A DNA stretch of 64,000 nt from Desulfovibrionales bacterium (GTDB taxonomy: Bacteria > Desulfobacterota > Desulfovibrionia > Desulfovibrionales > Desulfonatronaceae). Under the pieces are notes generated by a model, which worked only from the letters and a program-made list of their open reading frames with translations, had not been told where the DNA came from and ran no database searches. A program made the translations under genes and the position numbers. Below, in pieces: positions 15,807 to 24,745 of the stretch. Location: NCBI GenBank assembly GCA_007693505.1, contig REDL01000064.1, forward strand, positions 1 to 64,000. The letters run 5' to 3'. The stretch's first letter is position 1. Each line of letters begins with the position of its first letter.

Positions 15807-16421
15807 TCAATCTTGTTGATGCAGAAAATGATGCAACACCACGTCGGCCTGCTTGGCCGCGGCTACGGCGACCAGAGGGGCCAGCGGGGGCGTGTCCGGG
15901 CAGGCGGCGGTTTGCTCGTCGCCCACGAGGAAGAAATTGGCCCGAAGGCGTCTGGTGCGGATGCGATCGGCATCCCCGCATCCGGCAATGCCCGAAGCGG
16001 CCACAAACAAGGCCGCAGTGGGGAGCATGGCCTCGGCCAGCAGCTTTTTCACGGCCGGCTCATCCACGCATTCCAGCATGGCATCGCATCCCGCCAAGAG
16101 CGGGTGAACATTTTTCGAGGTGATCACTGTTTCGTGCAGTTCCAGTTCCAGGTCCGGATTGATCCGCAGCAGGTTGGCTCCCAGGGCCACGACCTTGGGC
16201 AGGCCGACCTGATCCGGAAAGAAGAACTGCCGGTTCAGGTTAGAGGGTTCCACCCGGTCGAAATCCGCGAGCACGAAGCGCTTGAACCCGGAGCGGACCA
16301 GGGCATGGGCGCAGTTGGAGCCCAGCCCACCGGCCCCGGCCAAGCCGATGCGCACCCGTTGCAGGCGGGCCAGGGCGTCCTGGCCGATGTGGTGGGCGAT
16401 GCCTTGTTCCAGGAGGTTCAT
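15807..16421 (-). CDS. thiF: ThiS adenylyltransferase ThiF
   Basis: This 204-residue E1-like enzyme adenylates the ThiS C-terminal Gly-Gly tail with ATP. Visible are GLAGAGGLGSNCAHAL (ATP-binding glycine loop), FVLADFDRVEPSNLNRQFF (Asp and Arg of the E1 active site) and QVGLPKVVALGANL. It is the short ThiF form common in anaerobes, without a rhodanese extension. It begins at the ATG at 16421, overlapping the thiH stop by 4 bp. Confidence 0.93.
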   Translation of the reverse strand: MNLLEQGIAHHIGQDALARLQRVRIGLAGAGGLGSNCAHALVRSGFKRFVLADFDRVEPSNLNRQFFFPDQVGLPKVVALGANLLRINPDLELELHETVITSKNVHPLLAGCDAMLECVDEPAVKKLLAEAMLPTAALFVAASGIAGCGDADRIRTRRLRANFFLVGDEQTAACPDTPPLAPLVAVAAAKQADVVLHHFLHQQD

Positions 16422-17536
16422 GGCGTTACCGGGTTTAATTGCTGCCAATCCTTGAACACCGGCTGATAGCCCTTGCTCCGCAACATGGCCGTGATCTCGC
16501 CCACGCTGCGGTCGTCGGCCACCTCGAACTGCGGCGTTCCTGCCTGATCCGCCCCATGGCCGCCCACGGAGGTGGAGACTCCGGCGGAGAGCCGGGTGAC
16601 GCCCAGGGGCAGGAGGTTTTCCCGCAGCCCGGGGGCTTCCCTGGTGGACAGGGTGATGGCGGCCCGAGGCAGGAACAGGCGTTGGGCCAGGAGGATCTGG
16701 GTCAGGTCGCGGTCCGAAACCGGGTGCTCCGGCTGCCAGCCCGCGGCATGGGGGCGCATCCGGGGCAAGGACAGGCCGATTTCCGCGCCGGGATACCGAT
16801 CCTGCAGCCAGCGGGCGTGCAGGGCGGCCCAGAAAGCGTCCATGCGCCAGTCACCCAGGCCGTAGAGCGCGCCGATCCCCACCCAGCGCATGCCTGCCCG
16901 GCAGGCCCGTTCCGGGGTGTCCAGGCGGAACACGTAGTCCTGTTTGGGGCCGCTGGGATGCATCCGGGCGTATTGCTCCGGGTCGTAGGTTTCCTGATAA
17001 ATCGTCAGCCCTTCGGCCCCGGCGGTGATCATCCGGGCGTATTCCTCCTGGGTCAGGGCGTAGACCTCCAGGAGCAGGCTGGGGAAAAATTCGCGAAGCA
17101 CGGCCAGGACCTGCTCCAGATACTCAGGCGGGGCCTTGGCCTGGGCGTCGCCGGTGAGCACCAAGACCTGACGCAGCCCGGTGGCGGCGATGCGCTCGGC
17201 CTCGACGCGGACTTCATCCAGGGAAAGCTGGCGGCGCTTGTTTTTTTGTTCCGCGTTGAAACCGCAATACACGCAGCTGTTGGTGCAGAAATCCGAAACA
17301 TAGAGCGGGGTGAACAACTGCACGGCCCGACCAAAGTGACGCAGGGTCACGGCCGTGGCCTTGCGGGCCAGTTCTTCCAGCATGGTCCCGGCGGCAGGGG
17401 AGAGCAGGGCCAGCAGGTCATCCGGGCCGAGGCGGTCCTTGTCCAGGGCTCGCATCACGTCCTGGCGCTGAAATCCATGGATGGCCTTGGCCATGTCCAG
17501 GTCGGCATAGGCGCCCATGACTTCGGCAAAACTCAT
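16418..17536 (-). CDS. thiH: 2-iminoacetate synthase ThiH
   Basis: This 372-residue radical SAM enzyme cleaves tyrosine to dehydroglycine (2-iminoacetate) for thiazole assembly under anaerobic conditions. The SAM cluster motif is C84-x3-C88-x2-C91 (FCTNSCVYCGF). It is followed by VLVLTGDAQAK, EEYARMITAGAEGLTIYQETYD and the late DDRSVGEI segment. The ATG at 17536 gives the usual family start; the open frame upstream overlaps thiG and is not coding. Presence of ThiH rather than the oxidase ThiO fits an anaerobe. Confidence 0.96.
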   Translation of the reverse strand: MSFAEVMGAYADLDMAKAIHGFQRQDVMRALDKDRLGPDDLLALLSPAAGTMLEELARKATAVTLRHFGRAVQLFTPLYVSDFCTNSCVYCGFNAEQKNKRRQLSLDEVRVEAERIAATGLRQVLVLTGDAQAKAPPEYLEQVLAVLREFFPSLLLEVYALTQEEYARMITAGAEGLTIYQETYDPEQYARMHPSGPKQDYVFRLDTPERACRAGMRWVGIGALYGLGDWRMDAFWAALHARWLQDRYPGAEIGLSLPRMRPHAAGWQPEHPVSDRDLTQILLAQRLFLPRAAITLSTREAPGLRENLLPLGVTRLSAGVSTSVGGHGADQAGTPQFEVADDRSVGEITAMLRSKGYQPVFKDWQQLNPVTP

Positions 17537-17541
17537 GGGCG

Positions 17542-18327
17542 TTATCCTTCCAAAAAGCCGGTCAACGGCGAAGAAGCATCGGCCTGCATCCGCTGAGCAC
17601 CAGGCCCGGCCAGAAATCCTCGCCGTCCGGCCCGTACAGCTTCGCCGAAAGCCTTGGCCATGCTCACGGGATCGGCGGCCGTGGCAATGGCCGTGTTCAC
17701 CAGCACGGCGTCCGCGCCCATCTCCATGGCCTCGCAGGCATGGGAGGGCCGGCCCAGCCCGGCGTCCACGATGATCGGCAGGTCGATCTCCTCGATCAGG
17801 ATGCGGATCATCTCCCTGGTCTGCAGGCCGCGGTTGGTGCCGATGGGCGCGCCCAGGGGCATTACCGCCGCGGCTCCGGCAGATGCCAGGTCCCGGGCCA
17901 TGTACAGGTCCGCGTTGACGTAGGGCAGGACCACGAAGCCCTCGGCGGCCAGGACTTCCGTGGCCCGCACCGTGGCGTATCCGTCCGGGAGCAGGTGGTT
18001 GTTGTCCGCGATGACCTCGATCTTGATCCAGTTCCCGCAGCCCATGGCCCTGGCCAGCCGGGCGATGCGCACGGCCTCGTCCGCGGTACGCGCCCCAGAG
18101 GTGTTGGGCAGCAGGCGCATGTGTTTGGGGATGTGGTCCATGACATTGCCCGTGGCGGCCTGAAAATCCACCCGCCGCAAGGCCACGGTGATCACCTCGG
18201 AACCAGAGGCCGCGCAGACCTCCGGAATCACGGCGTCGTCGCCGTACTTGCCCGTTCCGGTGAGCAGCCGGCTGCCCAGGCGTTCCCCGCCGATCTCGAA
18301 CAGGTCGTCCATCATGTCTTGGTGCAT
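17542..18327 (-). CDS. thiG: Thiazole synthase ThiG
   Basis: This 261-residue TIM-barrel enzyme builds the thiazole phosphate ring from deoxyxylulose phosphate, ThiS thiocarboxylate and dehydroglycine. Motifs are [30 protein letters not shown] (Schiff-base lysine) and [13 protein letters not shown]. It starts with the ATG at 18327 inside TGATG, whose TGA is the thiS stop, so the two are translationally coupled. Only 5 bp separate it from thiH. Confidence 0.96.
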   Translation of the reverse strand: MHQDMMDDLFEIGGERLGSRLLTGTGKYGDDAVIPEVCAASGSEVITVALRRVDFQAATGNVMDHIPKHMRLLPNTSGARTADEAVRIARLARAMGCGNWIKIEVIADNNHLLPDGYATVRATEVLAAEGFVVLPYVNADLYMARDLASAGAAAVMPLGAPIGTNRGLQTREMIRILIEEIDLPIIVDAGLGRPSHACEAMEMGADAVLVNTAIATAADPVSMAKAFGEAVRAGRRGFLAGPGAQRMQADASSPLTGFLEG

Positions 18328-18527
18328 CACCCACCTCCCACGAACTGCAACAGTTCTAGCCGATCACCCTCCTGGAGCCTGGTTTTTGGGAATTCCTCGC
18401 CGGGCACGATTTCTCGGTTCAACTCGGCCACAACCCGGGAAGGATCCAGCCCCCTGGTCGATATCAGGTCATGGAGCGTGATGTCTTCGTGCTGGGACTC
18501 GCTCATCCCGTTGACAATCACCTGCAT
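18327..18527 (-). CDS. thiS: Sulfur carrier protein ThiS
   Basis: This 66-residue ubiquitin-like protein begins MQVIVNGM, contains [16 protein letters not shown] and [10 protein letters not shown]-type strands, and ends FVGGG, so the terminal Gly-Gly used for thiocarboxylate formation is present. GGAGG lies just before the ATG at 18527. It is the first gene of the operon, directly downstream of the TPP riboswitch. Confidence 0.95.
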   Translation of the reverse strand: MQVIVNGMSESQHEDITLHDLISTRGLDPSRVVAELNREIVPGEEFPKTRLQEGDRLELLQFVGGG

Positions 18528-18554
18528 ATCCAACCTCCTTATGATCTTTTCGCC

Positions 18555-18607
18555 AAAAAAAACGCCTTTTCGGAACCTGGCGTGAAGCTCTGCGGTCCGA
18601 AAAGGCG
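18555..18607 (-). terminator. Intrinsic terminator of the TPP riboswitch expression platform
   Basis: On the minus strand CGCCTTTTCGGA (18607-18596) pairs with TCCGAAAAGGCG (18574-18563), followed by eight Ts (18562-18555). A 12-bp perfect stem with a U-tract lies between aptamer and thiS. TPP-bound aptamer would favour it and reduce thi transcription. Confidence 0.9.
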
Positions 18608-18709
18608 GTCTCTCGCGGTGCTTCCCTACGACGGTATGATCCGTGTCAGGTTCCAAGGGTCGGGGCATCTGCCCCCTCTCAGCCTTGCGGCTCCCCCAGC
18701 AGTGAGACC
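18607..18709 (-). promoter_or_regulatory. TPP riboswitch (THI element)
   Basis: The minus strand carries the THI-box landmarks: GGGGGAGCC, CTGAGA (18682-18677), GACCCTTGGAACCTGA, and GGATCATACCGTCGTAGGGA (18642-18623). GGTCTC (18709-18704) and GAGACC (18612-18607) close the P1 stem, which touches the base of the downstream terminator. It controls thiSGHF and probably thiEC. Confidence 0.95.
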
Positions 18710-18853
18710 AATTGCTAGTCTAATCCGGTTCGAGTGTAAAGACTCCCGAAGAATTGAGGTCGGCTTTGCCCTTTTTTTTGCTTGCCAGTTGCTCAATAAT
18801 AGCCTAATTGGACACGGTTCAAAATTCGCACATCCTCCAAGGAACCCGAGGGT

Positions 18854-18872
18854 CTTTCGTCCGTGACGAAAG
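18854..18872 (+). promoter_or_regulatory. Hairpin in the rpsB leader
   Basis: CTTTCGTC-CGT-GACGAAAG forms a perfect 8-bp stem about 60 bases before rpsB. The long leader (roughly 18790-18930) is typical for rpsB, which S2 often autoregulates. No clear promoter boxes were identified, and the link to S2 is inferred. Confidence 0.4.
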
Positions 18873-18930
18873 TGAGCGGGGTCGCGTGTGGAGGGTGGAG
18901 GAAAAACCCATCAGTTTAAGGAGTATTGCA

Positions 18931-19728
18931 ATGGCGTACGTAACAATGAAGCAAATGCTGGAGACCGGGGTGCACTTCGGCCATCAGACAAGGCGATGGA
19001 ATCCCAAAATGCGCCCGTATATTTTTGGCGCGCGCAACGGCATCCATATCATCGATTTGCAGCAAACGGTGAAGATGTTCCAGAAGGCCCATGATTTCAT
19101 TGCTGAGACTGTGGCCCAAGGTGGAAAGGTCATGTTTGTGGGCACCAAGCCGCAGGCACGGGAAATCATCAAACAGGAAGCGGAACGAGTGGGCATGTAT
19201 TCCGTGACCCATCGCTGGATGGGTGGTACCCTGACCAACTTCCAGACCATTCGCAGCAGCATTCAGCGCCTGAAAAAGCTGGAAACCATGTTTGAAGACG
19301 GTACCGTGAACCGGTTCGTCAAAAAGGAAATCGTGCGCATGCAGCGCGACGTGGAAAAGTTGAACCTGGCTCTGGGCGGAATCAAGGACATGGAAGGATT
19401 GCCCCAGGCAGCATTCATCATCGATCCGAACCGGGAAGACATCGCGGTTCAGGAATGTCGCAAGCTGAATATCCCGGTTGTGGCCGTGGTGGACACCAAC
19501 TGTGATCCGGACCTGATAGACTTCATTATCCCGGGCAACGACGACGCCATCCGGGCGATCAAGTTGTTTTCCGCCAGCATCGCCGACGCGTGCTCCGAAG
19601 GGGCCGCCAGAATGCGTGATATGGACGAGGCCGCCGAAAAAGCTGCCGACGCCGCGCTGGCCCAGGCCGCCGCTGAAAGTGAAGAGATAGAAGTTGAACG
19701 TGAACAAGACGTTACGGAGGAGAAATAA
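18931..19728 (+). CDS. rpsB: 30S ribosomal protein S2
   Basis: This 265-residue protein starts [26 protein letters not shown], the S2 signature, with [22 protein letters not shown] and [14 protein letters not shown] further on. TAAGGAG seven bases before the ATG supports this start over the longer frame. The C-terminus carries an acidic, alanine-rich tail. The tsf start codon follows the stop directly. Confidence 0.98.
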   Translation: MAYVTMKQMLETGVHFGHQTRRWNPKMRPYIFGARNGIHIIDLQQTVKMFQKAHDFIAETVAQGGKVMFVGTKPQAREIIKQEAERVGMYSVTHRWMGGTLTNFQTIRSSIQRLKKLETMFEDGTVNRFVKKEIVRMQRDVEKLNLALGGIKDMEGLPQAAFIIDPNREDIAVQECRKLNIPVVAVVDTNCDPDLIDFIIPGNDDAIRAIKLFSASIADACSEGAARMRDMDEAAEKAADAALAQAAAESEEIEVEREQDVTEEK

Positions 19729-20328
19729 ATGGCCATTACCGCAAGTTTGGTGAAGGAGCTGCGCGAGCGTACCGGCGCGGGCATGATGGATTGCAAGAAG
19801 GCCTTGCAGGAGTGTGGCGGGGACCAGGAAAAATCCCTGCTTTGGCTGCGTGAAAAAGGCTTGGCCAAGGCGCAAAAGAAGTCCGGCCGAGCCACCTCCC
19901 AGGGTGTCATCGGTTCCTATATTCACTCCAACGGCAAGATCGGAGTAATGGTCGAGCTGAAGTGCGAAACCGATTTCGTGGCCAAGAATGAAAAATTTCT
20001 GGAACTGGCCAAGGACCTGGCCATGCAGGTGGCCGCCACCTCACCGCTGTGCGTCGCGTCGGAAGACATCCCGGAAGACGTCTTGGAGCGGGAGCGCCAA
20101 TTCGTCACCCAACAGACCCGGGACGAGGGCAAGCCGGAAAACATCATTCCCAAGATCGTGGACGGTCGGATGAAGAAGTTCGCCCAGGAAGTTTGTCTGC
20201 TGGAGCAGGTCTTCATCAAGGATGACTCGCGCAAGATCAAGGATTTGATCACGGAAACCATCGCCGTGCTTGGCGAAAATATCCAGGTCGGTCGGATCGT
20301 GCGGTTGGCCTTGGGTGAAGAAGCGTAA
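19729..20328 (+). CDS. tsf: Elongation factor Ts
   Basis: This 199-residue guanine-nucleotide exchange factor for EF-Tu begins ITASLVKELRERTGAGMMDCKKAL, the universal EF-Ts N-terminal domain. IGVMVELKCETDFVAKNEKF and a shortened core follow. It belongs to the short class of EF-Ts, with one coiled-coil subdomain reduced. Its ATG abuts the rpsB stop with GGAGGAG just upstream. Confidence 0.97.
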   Translation: MAITASLVKELRERTGAGMMDCKKALQECGGDQEKSLLWLREKGLAKAQKKSGRATSQGVIGSYIHSNGKIGVMVELKCETDFVAKNEKFLELAKDLAMQVAATSPLCVASEDIPEDVLERERQFVTQQTRDEGKPENIIPKIVDGRMKKFAQEVCLLEQVFIKDDSRKIKDLITETIAVLGENIQVGRIVRLALGEEA

Positions 20329-20347
20329 TACGAAACGAATGGCCGCG

Positions 20348-20369
20348 GGGGCACGGCGCGTCGTGCCCC
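20348..20369 (+). terminator. GC-rich hairpin between tsf and pyrH
   Basis: GGGGCACG (20348-20355) and CGTGCCCC (20362-20369) enclose a 6-base loop, with TTCC rather than a U-tract behind. It is possibly an attenuator or mRNA stabiliser inside the operon. Confidence 0.4.
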
Positions 20370-20414
20370 TTCCGTGAACCCGTTCAACCTGCGGCCTGAG
20401 CCGTTGGAGCAGGC

Positions 20415-21137
20415 ATGATGGAACTGCGCTATCCCCGAATATTGCTGAAAATCAGCGGTGAGGCCCTGGCTGGGCCTAATCAGTCCGGGATCGATCCCGA
20501 GACCATCGACACATTCTGTCGGGAAATGTTCGAGGTCGCCGAATTGGGAGTCGAATTGGCGCTGGTGATCGGCGGCGGGAACATTTTCCGGGGGCTTTCA
20601 GCGGCCTCTCGGGGGATGGATCGAGCCGGGGCGGACTACATGGGCATGCTGGCCACGGTCATCAACTCCCTGGCTGTCCAGGACGGCCTGGAAAAGTTGG
20701 GACTGGCCACACGGGTGATGACCGCTTTTCCCATGCAGCAAGTGGCCGAGCCTTATATCCGTCGCCGGGCTATCCGGCATCTGGAAAAGAAGCGGGTAGT
20801 GATCTGTGCAGCGGGCACGGGTAATCCGTTTTTTACTACGGATACCGCTGCGGTTCTGCGCGGGGCTGAGCTCAAGGTGCAAGCCATTCTCAAGGCTACC
20901 AAGGTTGATGGTGTCTACGACAAGGATCCCAAGAAGGATCAAGACGCCCAGCTGTTCCCGCATATCTCTTATATTGATGTCCTGAAAAAGCGCCTGAAAG
21001 TCATGGATTCTACGGCCATTTCTCTGGCCATGGACAACAATTTGCCCATCGTGGTCTTCAACCTGTTCACCGAGGGCAACATCAAAAGGGTCGCACTGGG
21101 AGAACCAACGGGAACGCTGGTTACAGGAGGAGAGTAA
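20415..21137 (+). CDS. pyrH: UMP kinase PyrH
   Basis: This 240-residue amino-acid-kinase-fold enzyme phosphorylates UMP to UDP. Signatures are [36 protein letters not shown] and [13 protein letters not shown]. Start ATG 20415 or the adjacent 20418. Ends 2 bp before frr. Confidence 0.97.
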   Translation: MMELRYPRILLKISGEALAGPNQSGIDPETIDTFCREMFEVAELGVELALVIGGGNIFRGLSAASRGMDRAGADYMGMLATVINSLAVQDGLEKLGLATRVMTAFPMQQVAEPYIRRRAIRHLEKKRVVICAAGTGNPFFTTDTAAVLRGAELKVQAILKATKVDGVYDKDPKKDQDAQLFPHISYIDVLKKRLKVMDSTAISLAMDNNLPIVVFNLFTEGNIKRVALGEPTGTLVTGGE

Positions 21138-21139
21138 AT

Positions 21140-21694
21140 ATGGCATCCGTACTGGACGACAACAAGGAACGTATGGAAAAATCCCTGCAAAGCCTGGACA
21201 GAGAGTTCAAAAGGCTGCGCACTGGACGGGCTTCCTCAGCCCTGCTGGAGGGCATTCGTGTTGACTATTACGGAACGCCTACGCCGCTGGAGCAGTTGGC
21301 TTCCATTTCCATTCCGGACAGCCGGACCATCTCCATTCAGCCCTGGGACCGCGGGGCATTCAAGGACGTGGAAAAGGCCATCCTCAAATCCGAGCTGGGA
21401 TTGAACCCGGTCAACGACGGCAAAACTCTGCGGATCATCATTCCGCCGCTTACTGAGGAGCGCCGCAAGGAACTGGTCAAGATTGCCAAGAAGTTCACAG
21501 AGGAGGCCAAGGTCAGCATTCGAAATATTCGCCGCGATGCGAACGACACGCTGAAAAAACAGGAAAAGGCCAAGGAAATGACCGAGGATGAGCTGCACAA
21601 AACCCAGGACGAGGTGCAGAAGCTAACGGACGAATTTATTGCCAAGACCGACGCCATTTTCGCGGCCAAGGAAAAGGAAATCATGGAGATTTGA
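21140..21694 (+). CDS. frr: Ribosome recycling factor
   Basis: This 184-residue protein has the RRF pattern: [36 protein letters not shown], then ISIQPWD, and the C-terminal helix ending [21 protein letters not shown]. It splits post-termination ribosomes with EF-G. GGAGGAG precedes the start, which follows pyrH by 2 bp. Confidence 0.98.
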   Translation: MASVLDDNKERMEKSLQSLDREFKRLRTGRASSALLEGIRVDYYGTPTPLEQLASISIPDSRTISIQPWDRGAFKDVEKAILKSELGLNPVNDGKTLRIIIPPLTEERRKELVKIAKKFTEEAKVSIRNIRRDANDTLKKQEKAKEMTEDELHKTQDEVQKLTDEFIAKTDAIFAAKEKEIMEI

Positions 21695-21700
21695 TCCGAA

Positions 21701-22405
21701 TTGTCCTCTCTCCCGCGGCATATCGCCATCATCATGGACGGCAACGGACGGTGGGCCGAGCAGCATGGCCTGCCGCGAGCCGAAGGCCACAAGGCCGGCA
21801 CCCGCTCTGCACGCAAGATTGTCACGCACTGTCGCAAGATCGGCATTGAATATGTGACGTTCTACACCTTTTCCAAGGAAAATTGGTCGCGACCTCGCGA
21901 AGAGGTCTCTTTCCTGTTCGAGATGCTCCAGTCCTACCTCAAGAGCGAGATGGACTCCCTGCTGGAGCGGGACATCCGGCTGCACGTGCTCGGAGACTGG
22001 ACCGAGCTGCCCTTTGCCCTGCGCCAGCTTCTGCGCCACGTCTGCGCCAGGAGCAGCCATTGCAAGTCCATGGTCGTCAATTTGGCCTTGAACTATTCCG
22101 GTCGTGAAGAAATCGTAAGGGCCTGCCGGAAAATGATATCCCTGGGCGTATCCATGGACCAGGTCACGGAGCGATCCCTGGCCGACAACCTGGACACGGC
22201 CGGTCAGCCGGATCCGGATCTGATCATCCGGACCAGCGGTGAACAACGTTTGAGCAATTTTTTGCTGTACCAGGCAGCATACAGCGAACTTATCTTTACT
22301 CCAGTGATGTGGCCGGACTTTGACGAGGATTGCCTGCAAACAGCTCTGGACGAATATTCCAGGCGATCCCGAAGGTTCGGCGGGCTGGAGCAGCCCCCGG
22401 CCTGA
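21701..22405 (+). CDS. uppS: Isoprenyl transferase (undecaprenyl diphosphate synthase)
   Basis: This 234-residue cis-prenyltransferase makes the C55 lipid carrier for the cell wall. HIAIIMDGNGRWA holds the catalytic Asp near residue 13; GHKAGTRSARKI, TFYTFSKENWSRP and DLIIRTSGEQRLSNFLLYQAAYSE match the other conserved regions. No ATG fits the family start, so a TTG at 21701, 6 bp after frr, is the likely initiator. Confidence 0.96.
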   Translation: MSSLPRHIAIIMDGNGRWAEQHGLPRAEGHKAGTRSARKIVTHCRKIGIEYVTFYTFSKENWSRPREEVSFLFEMLQSYLKSEMDSLLERDIRLHVLGDWTELPFALRQLLRHVCARSSHCKSMVVNLALNYSGREEIVRACRKMISLGVSMDQVTERSLADNLDTAGQPDPDLIIRTSGEQRLSNFLLYQAAYSELIFTPVMWPDFDEDCLQTALDEYSRRSRRFGGLEQPPA

Positions 22406-22472
22406 TCCGTAAAGTCTTCCTTTCTGATCCCGTTATTTTCATCCATTCTTGCCATAAGCCAACAGCATCATC

Positions 22473-23270
22473 ATGCCCTTGACCTCACACCAAAAACGCC
22501 TGTTGACCGGGCTGCTGCCGTTACCCATCCTGCTCTGGATTCTGATTTCCGGGGGAGTGTCGCTGTTGCTTCTTGTGATGATTCTGGCCGCTCTAGGTCA
22601 ATGGGAATTATATTCCATGTTTTGGAAAGGAACGCGATCAGGGTGGAAGGTGCTGGGTGTTGCCGGTGGGGCACTTTTCCTGCTGGTCGCATACTTGGCG
22701 CCCTTGGCGGTCCCCGCTGTCCTGGCCGCACTGTTTGGCCTGTTCGGCATCATGTTTTTGATCAGTTACAGCAACAATCCGGAAACCGCGTCATTTCCTG
22801 AAGTGCTGCTGCTTTTTCTGGGTTGCTGCTATCTGCCGCTGCTGTTGCACTTTGCCCTGGGGTTGACGTGGCCGGAGTTATTGCTGGTCGTGGCCGCGGC
22901 GTTTCTGTCCGATACGGCTGCCTACTACGCCGGCTCCAGGCTGGGACGTCGGCATGTCTGGCCGTCCATCAGCCCCAAGAAGACCTGGGAAGGTAGCGCC
23001 GGGGGCTTGGCAGCCTGTGTGGCTGTTTGCCTGATTGTGGGCCTGGGCTGGGGCATTGCGAGTGCTTCGGCGTTTATCCTCCTGGGCATAGCTCTGAATG
23101 GAGCCGCCCAGGTGGGGGACTTTTTCGAATCCGCCCTGAAGCGTTCCCAGGCCGTCAAGGACTCCGGAACCCTCCTGCCTGGCCACGGAGGCATTTTGGA
23201 CCGCATCGACAGTCTGCTATTTGTTTTACCGGCCTATTCGGGCCTGAGCCTTGTTTTTCCTTTCTTTTAG
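22473..23270 (+). CDS. cdsA: Phosphatidate cytidylyltransferase
   Basis: This 265-residue protein with several membrane segments makes CDP-diacylglycerol from phosphatidate and CTP. The C-terminal signature is present: PSISPKKTWEGSAGG, then GDFFESALKRSQAVKDSGTLLPGHGGILDRIDS. It lies 67 bp after uppS in the usual cell-envelope lipid order. Confidence 0.95.
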   Translation: MPLTSHQKRLLTGLLPLPILLWILISGGVSLLLLVMILAALGQWELYSMFWKGTRSGWKVLGVAGGALFLLVAYLAPLAVPAVLAALFGLFGIMFLISYSNNPETASFPEVLLLFLGCCYLPLLLHFALGLTWPELLLVVAAAFLSDTAAYYAGSRLGRRHVWPSISPKKTWEGSAGGLAACVAVCLIVGLGWGIASASAFILLGIALNGAAQVGDFFESALKRSQAVKDSGTLLPGHGGILDRIDSLLFVLPAYSGLSLVFPFF

Positions 23271-23273
23271 ATT

Positions 23274-24536
23274 GTGCACCAAGCCTTCATCTCCACGGCC
23301 TCCCCTTCCATGTCCCCCTTGCACGCTTGCCGATACATCAGCGACCTGCCTTTGACAGCGTCATCCGTTCCACGTGGCTTGGTCATTCTGGGCAGCACGG
23401 GCTCCATCGGCCGTAGCGCCCTGGCAGTGATCAGTGAGCATCCTGAACGCTTTTTGGTGAAAGGGTTGGCCGGTGGGCGCAACATCCACCTGTTGGCTGA
23501 ACAGGCCGTGAAGTGGCGGCCGGAGATGTTGGCGGTGTTGGACGCTTCACTGGCCAATAAACTGCAAGAACTGTTGCCCTCCGGTTATGCTCCGGAGATC
23601 GTTTACGGTCGGGAAGGGTACGAGCAGATGGCCCGGTTGCCCGAAGCCGAGATGATCCTCTCCGCCCAGGTGGGTGCAGCCGGGTTGCCGGCCACACTGG
23701 CCGCGGCTCAGGCTGGAAAGGTCATTGCCCTGGCCAACAAGGAGTCTTTGGTTTTGGCCGGTGCCATGATCCGCGACGCCTGCAGCCGATACGGCGCCAT
23801 GATCCTACCGGTGGACTCGGAGCACAACGCGGTGTTCCAGTCCTTGCAGGGGGAAAACTCCTTCAGCCTGCGCCGGATCATCCTCACAGCCTCGGGCGGT
23901 CCGTTTCGCGATCTGGACGCGACGGAATTGAACACGGTCACGGTGCGGCAAGCCCTTGCCCATCCCAATTGGTCCATGGGCGCAAAAATCAGCGTGGACT
24001 CCGCGACGCTGATGAACAAGGGCTTGGAAGTCATTGAAGCCTGTTTACTCTTCGGGCTGGATCTGGACCAGGTTGCCGTGTTGATCCACCCGCAAAGCAT
24101 TGTGCATTCCTTGGTGGAATTTACGGATCGTTCCCTGCTGGCCCATCTTGGACCGGCGGATATGCAGGTGCCCATTTCCCACTGTTTGGGATATCCTCGT
24201 CGCCTGGCATTGAGCTTGGCCCCTCTGGACCTGCTTCAGGCCGGAACCTTGACCTTTCGGGAGCCAAGGACAGATCTCTTTCCCTGCCTGGAATTGGCCC
24301 GTGAAGCCTTGCGAAGCGGGCCGAGCCATCTGGTGGTGCTGAATGCGGCCAACGAAGCCGCCGTTGACCTGTTTCTGACGGAAAAGATCACGTTTTTGCA
24401 GATCCCGCTTTTGATCCGTAGCGCACTGGATGGTCATGCCGGGCAGCGGGTGGATTCCCTGGAGACCATCATGGCATTGAGCGCCGCCACGCAACGATTT
24501 ATCCGCCAACACACTCTGAAGCTGGCTACATCCTGA
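23274..24536 (+). CDS. dxr: 1-deoxy-D-xylulose 5-phosphate reductoisomerase
   Basis: This protein of about 408-420 residues carries out the second MEP-pathway step to isoprenoids with NADPH. Seen: LVILGSTGSIGRSALAVI (dinucleotide fold), ALANKESLVLAG, LPVDSEHNAVFQ, SGGPFRD and HPNWSMGAKISVDSATLMNKGLE. The start is uncertain: a GTG at 23274 gives 420 residues, and the ATG at 23310 gives 408 with less extra N-terminus. The fold itself begins near residue 35 of the long form. Confidence 0.96.
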   Translation: MHQAFISTASPSMSPLHACRYISDLPLTASSVPRGLVILGSTGSIGRSALAVISEHPERFLVKGLAGGRNIHLLAEQAVKWRPEMLAVLDASLANKLQELLPSGYAPEIVYGREGYEQMARLPEAEMILSAQVGAAGLPATLAAAQAGKVIALANKESLVLAGAMIRDACSRYGAMILPVDSEHNAVFQSLQGENSFSLRRIILTASGGPFRDLDATELNTVTVRQALAHPNWSMGAKISVDSATLMNKGLEVIEACLLFGLDLDQVAVLIHPQSIVHSLVEFTDRSLLAHLGPADMQVPISHCLGYPRRLALSLAPLDLLQAGTLTFREPRTDLFPCLELAREALRSGPSHLVVLNAANEAAVDLFLTEKITFLQIPLLIRSALDGHAGQRVDSLETIMALSAATQRFIRQHTLKLATS

Positions 24537-24745
24537 GCAAACCCTGCGTGGTCCGAAGCCCGAGGCGGCAATCCCTTTTTCATGTACATTCAGCACCTTC
24601 AATCTTGACTTGGGGCCGGGAAGTACCAGAATAATGTCCGTAACCGTGTTGTTGAACATGAGACCGGCAACGTGCCAGTCCTTTCGGTTACTGGTCATGA
24701 TCATGTCTTGAAGTCCTCCTCAACCCATCAGCCACTGAGAACTGC
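24537..24745. other. Intergenic region between dxr and rseP
   Basis: The 209 bp holds no recognised plus-strand gene. On the minus strand AGGAGG precedes an ATG at 24704 whose frame reads MIMTSNRKDWHVAGLMF and runs about 60 residues before entering dxr antisense sequence. It looks like a gene vestige. CATGATCATG (24696-24705) is a perfect palindrome. Confidence 0.35.

Noticed and set aside
16418-18334. A 638-residue minus-strand open frame covering thiG and thiH
   Set aside because: Only the part from 17536 down is ThiH; the upstream part is an out-of-frame reading of thiG with low-complexity arginine/glycine sequence.
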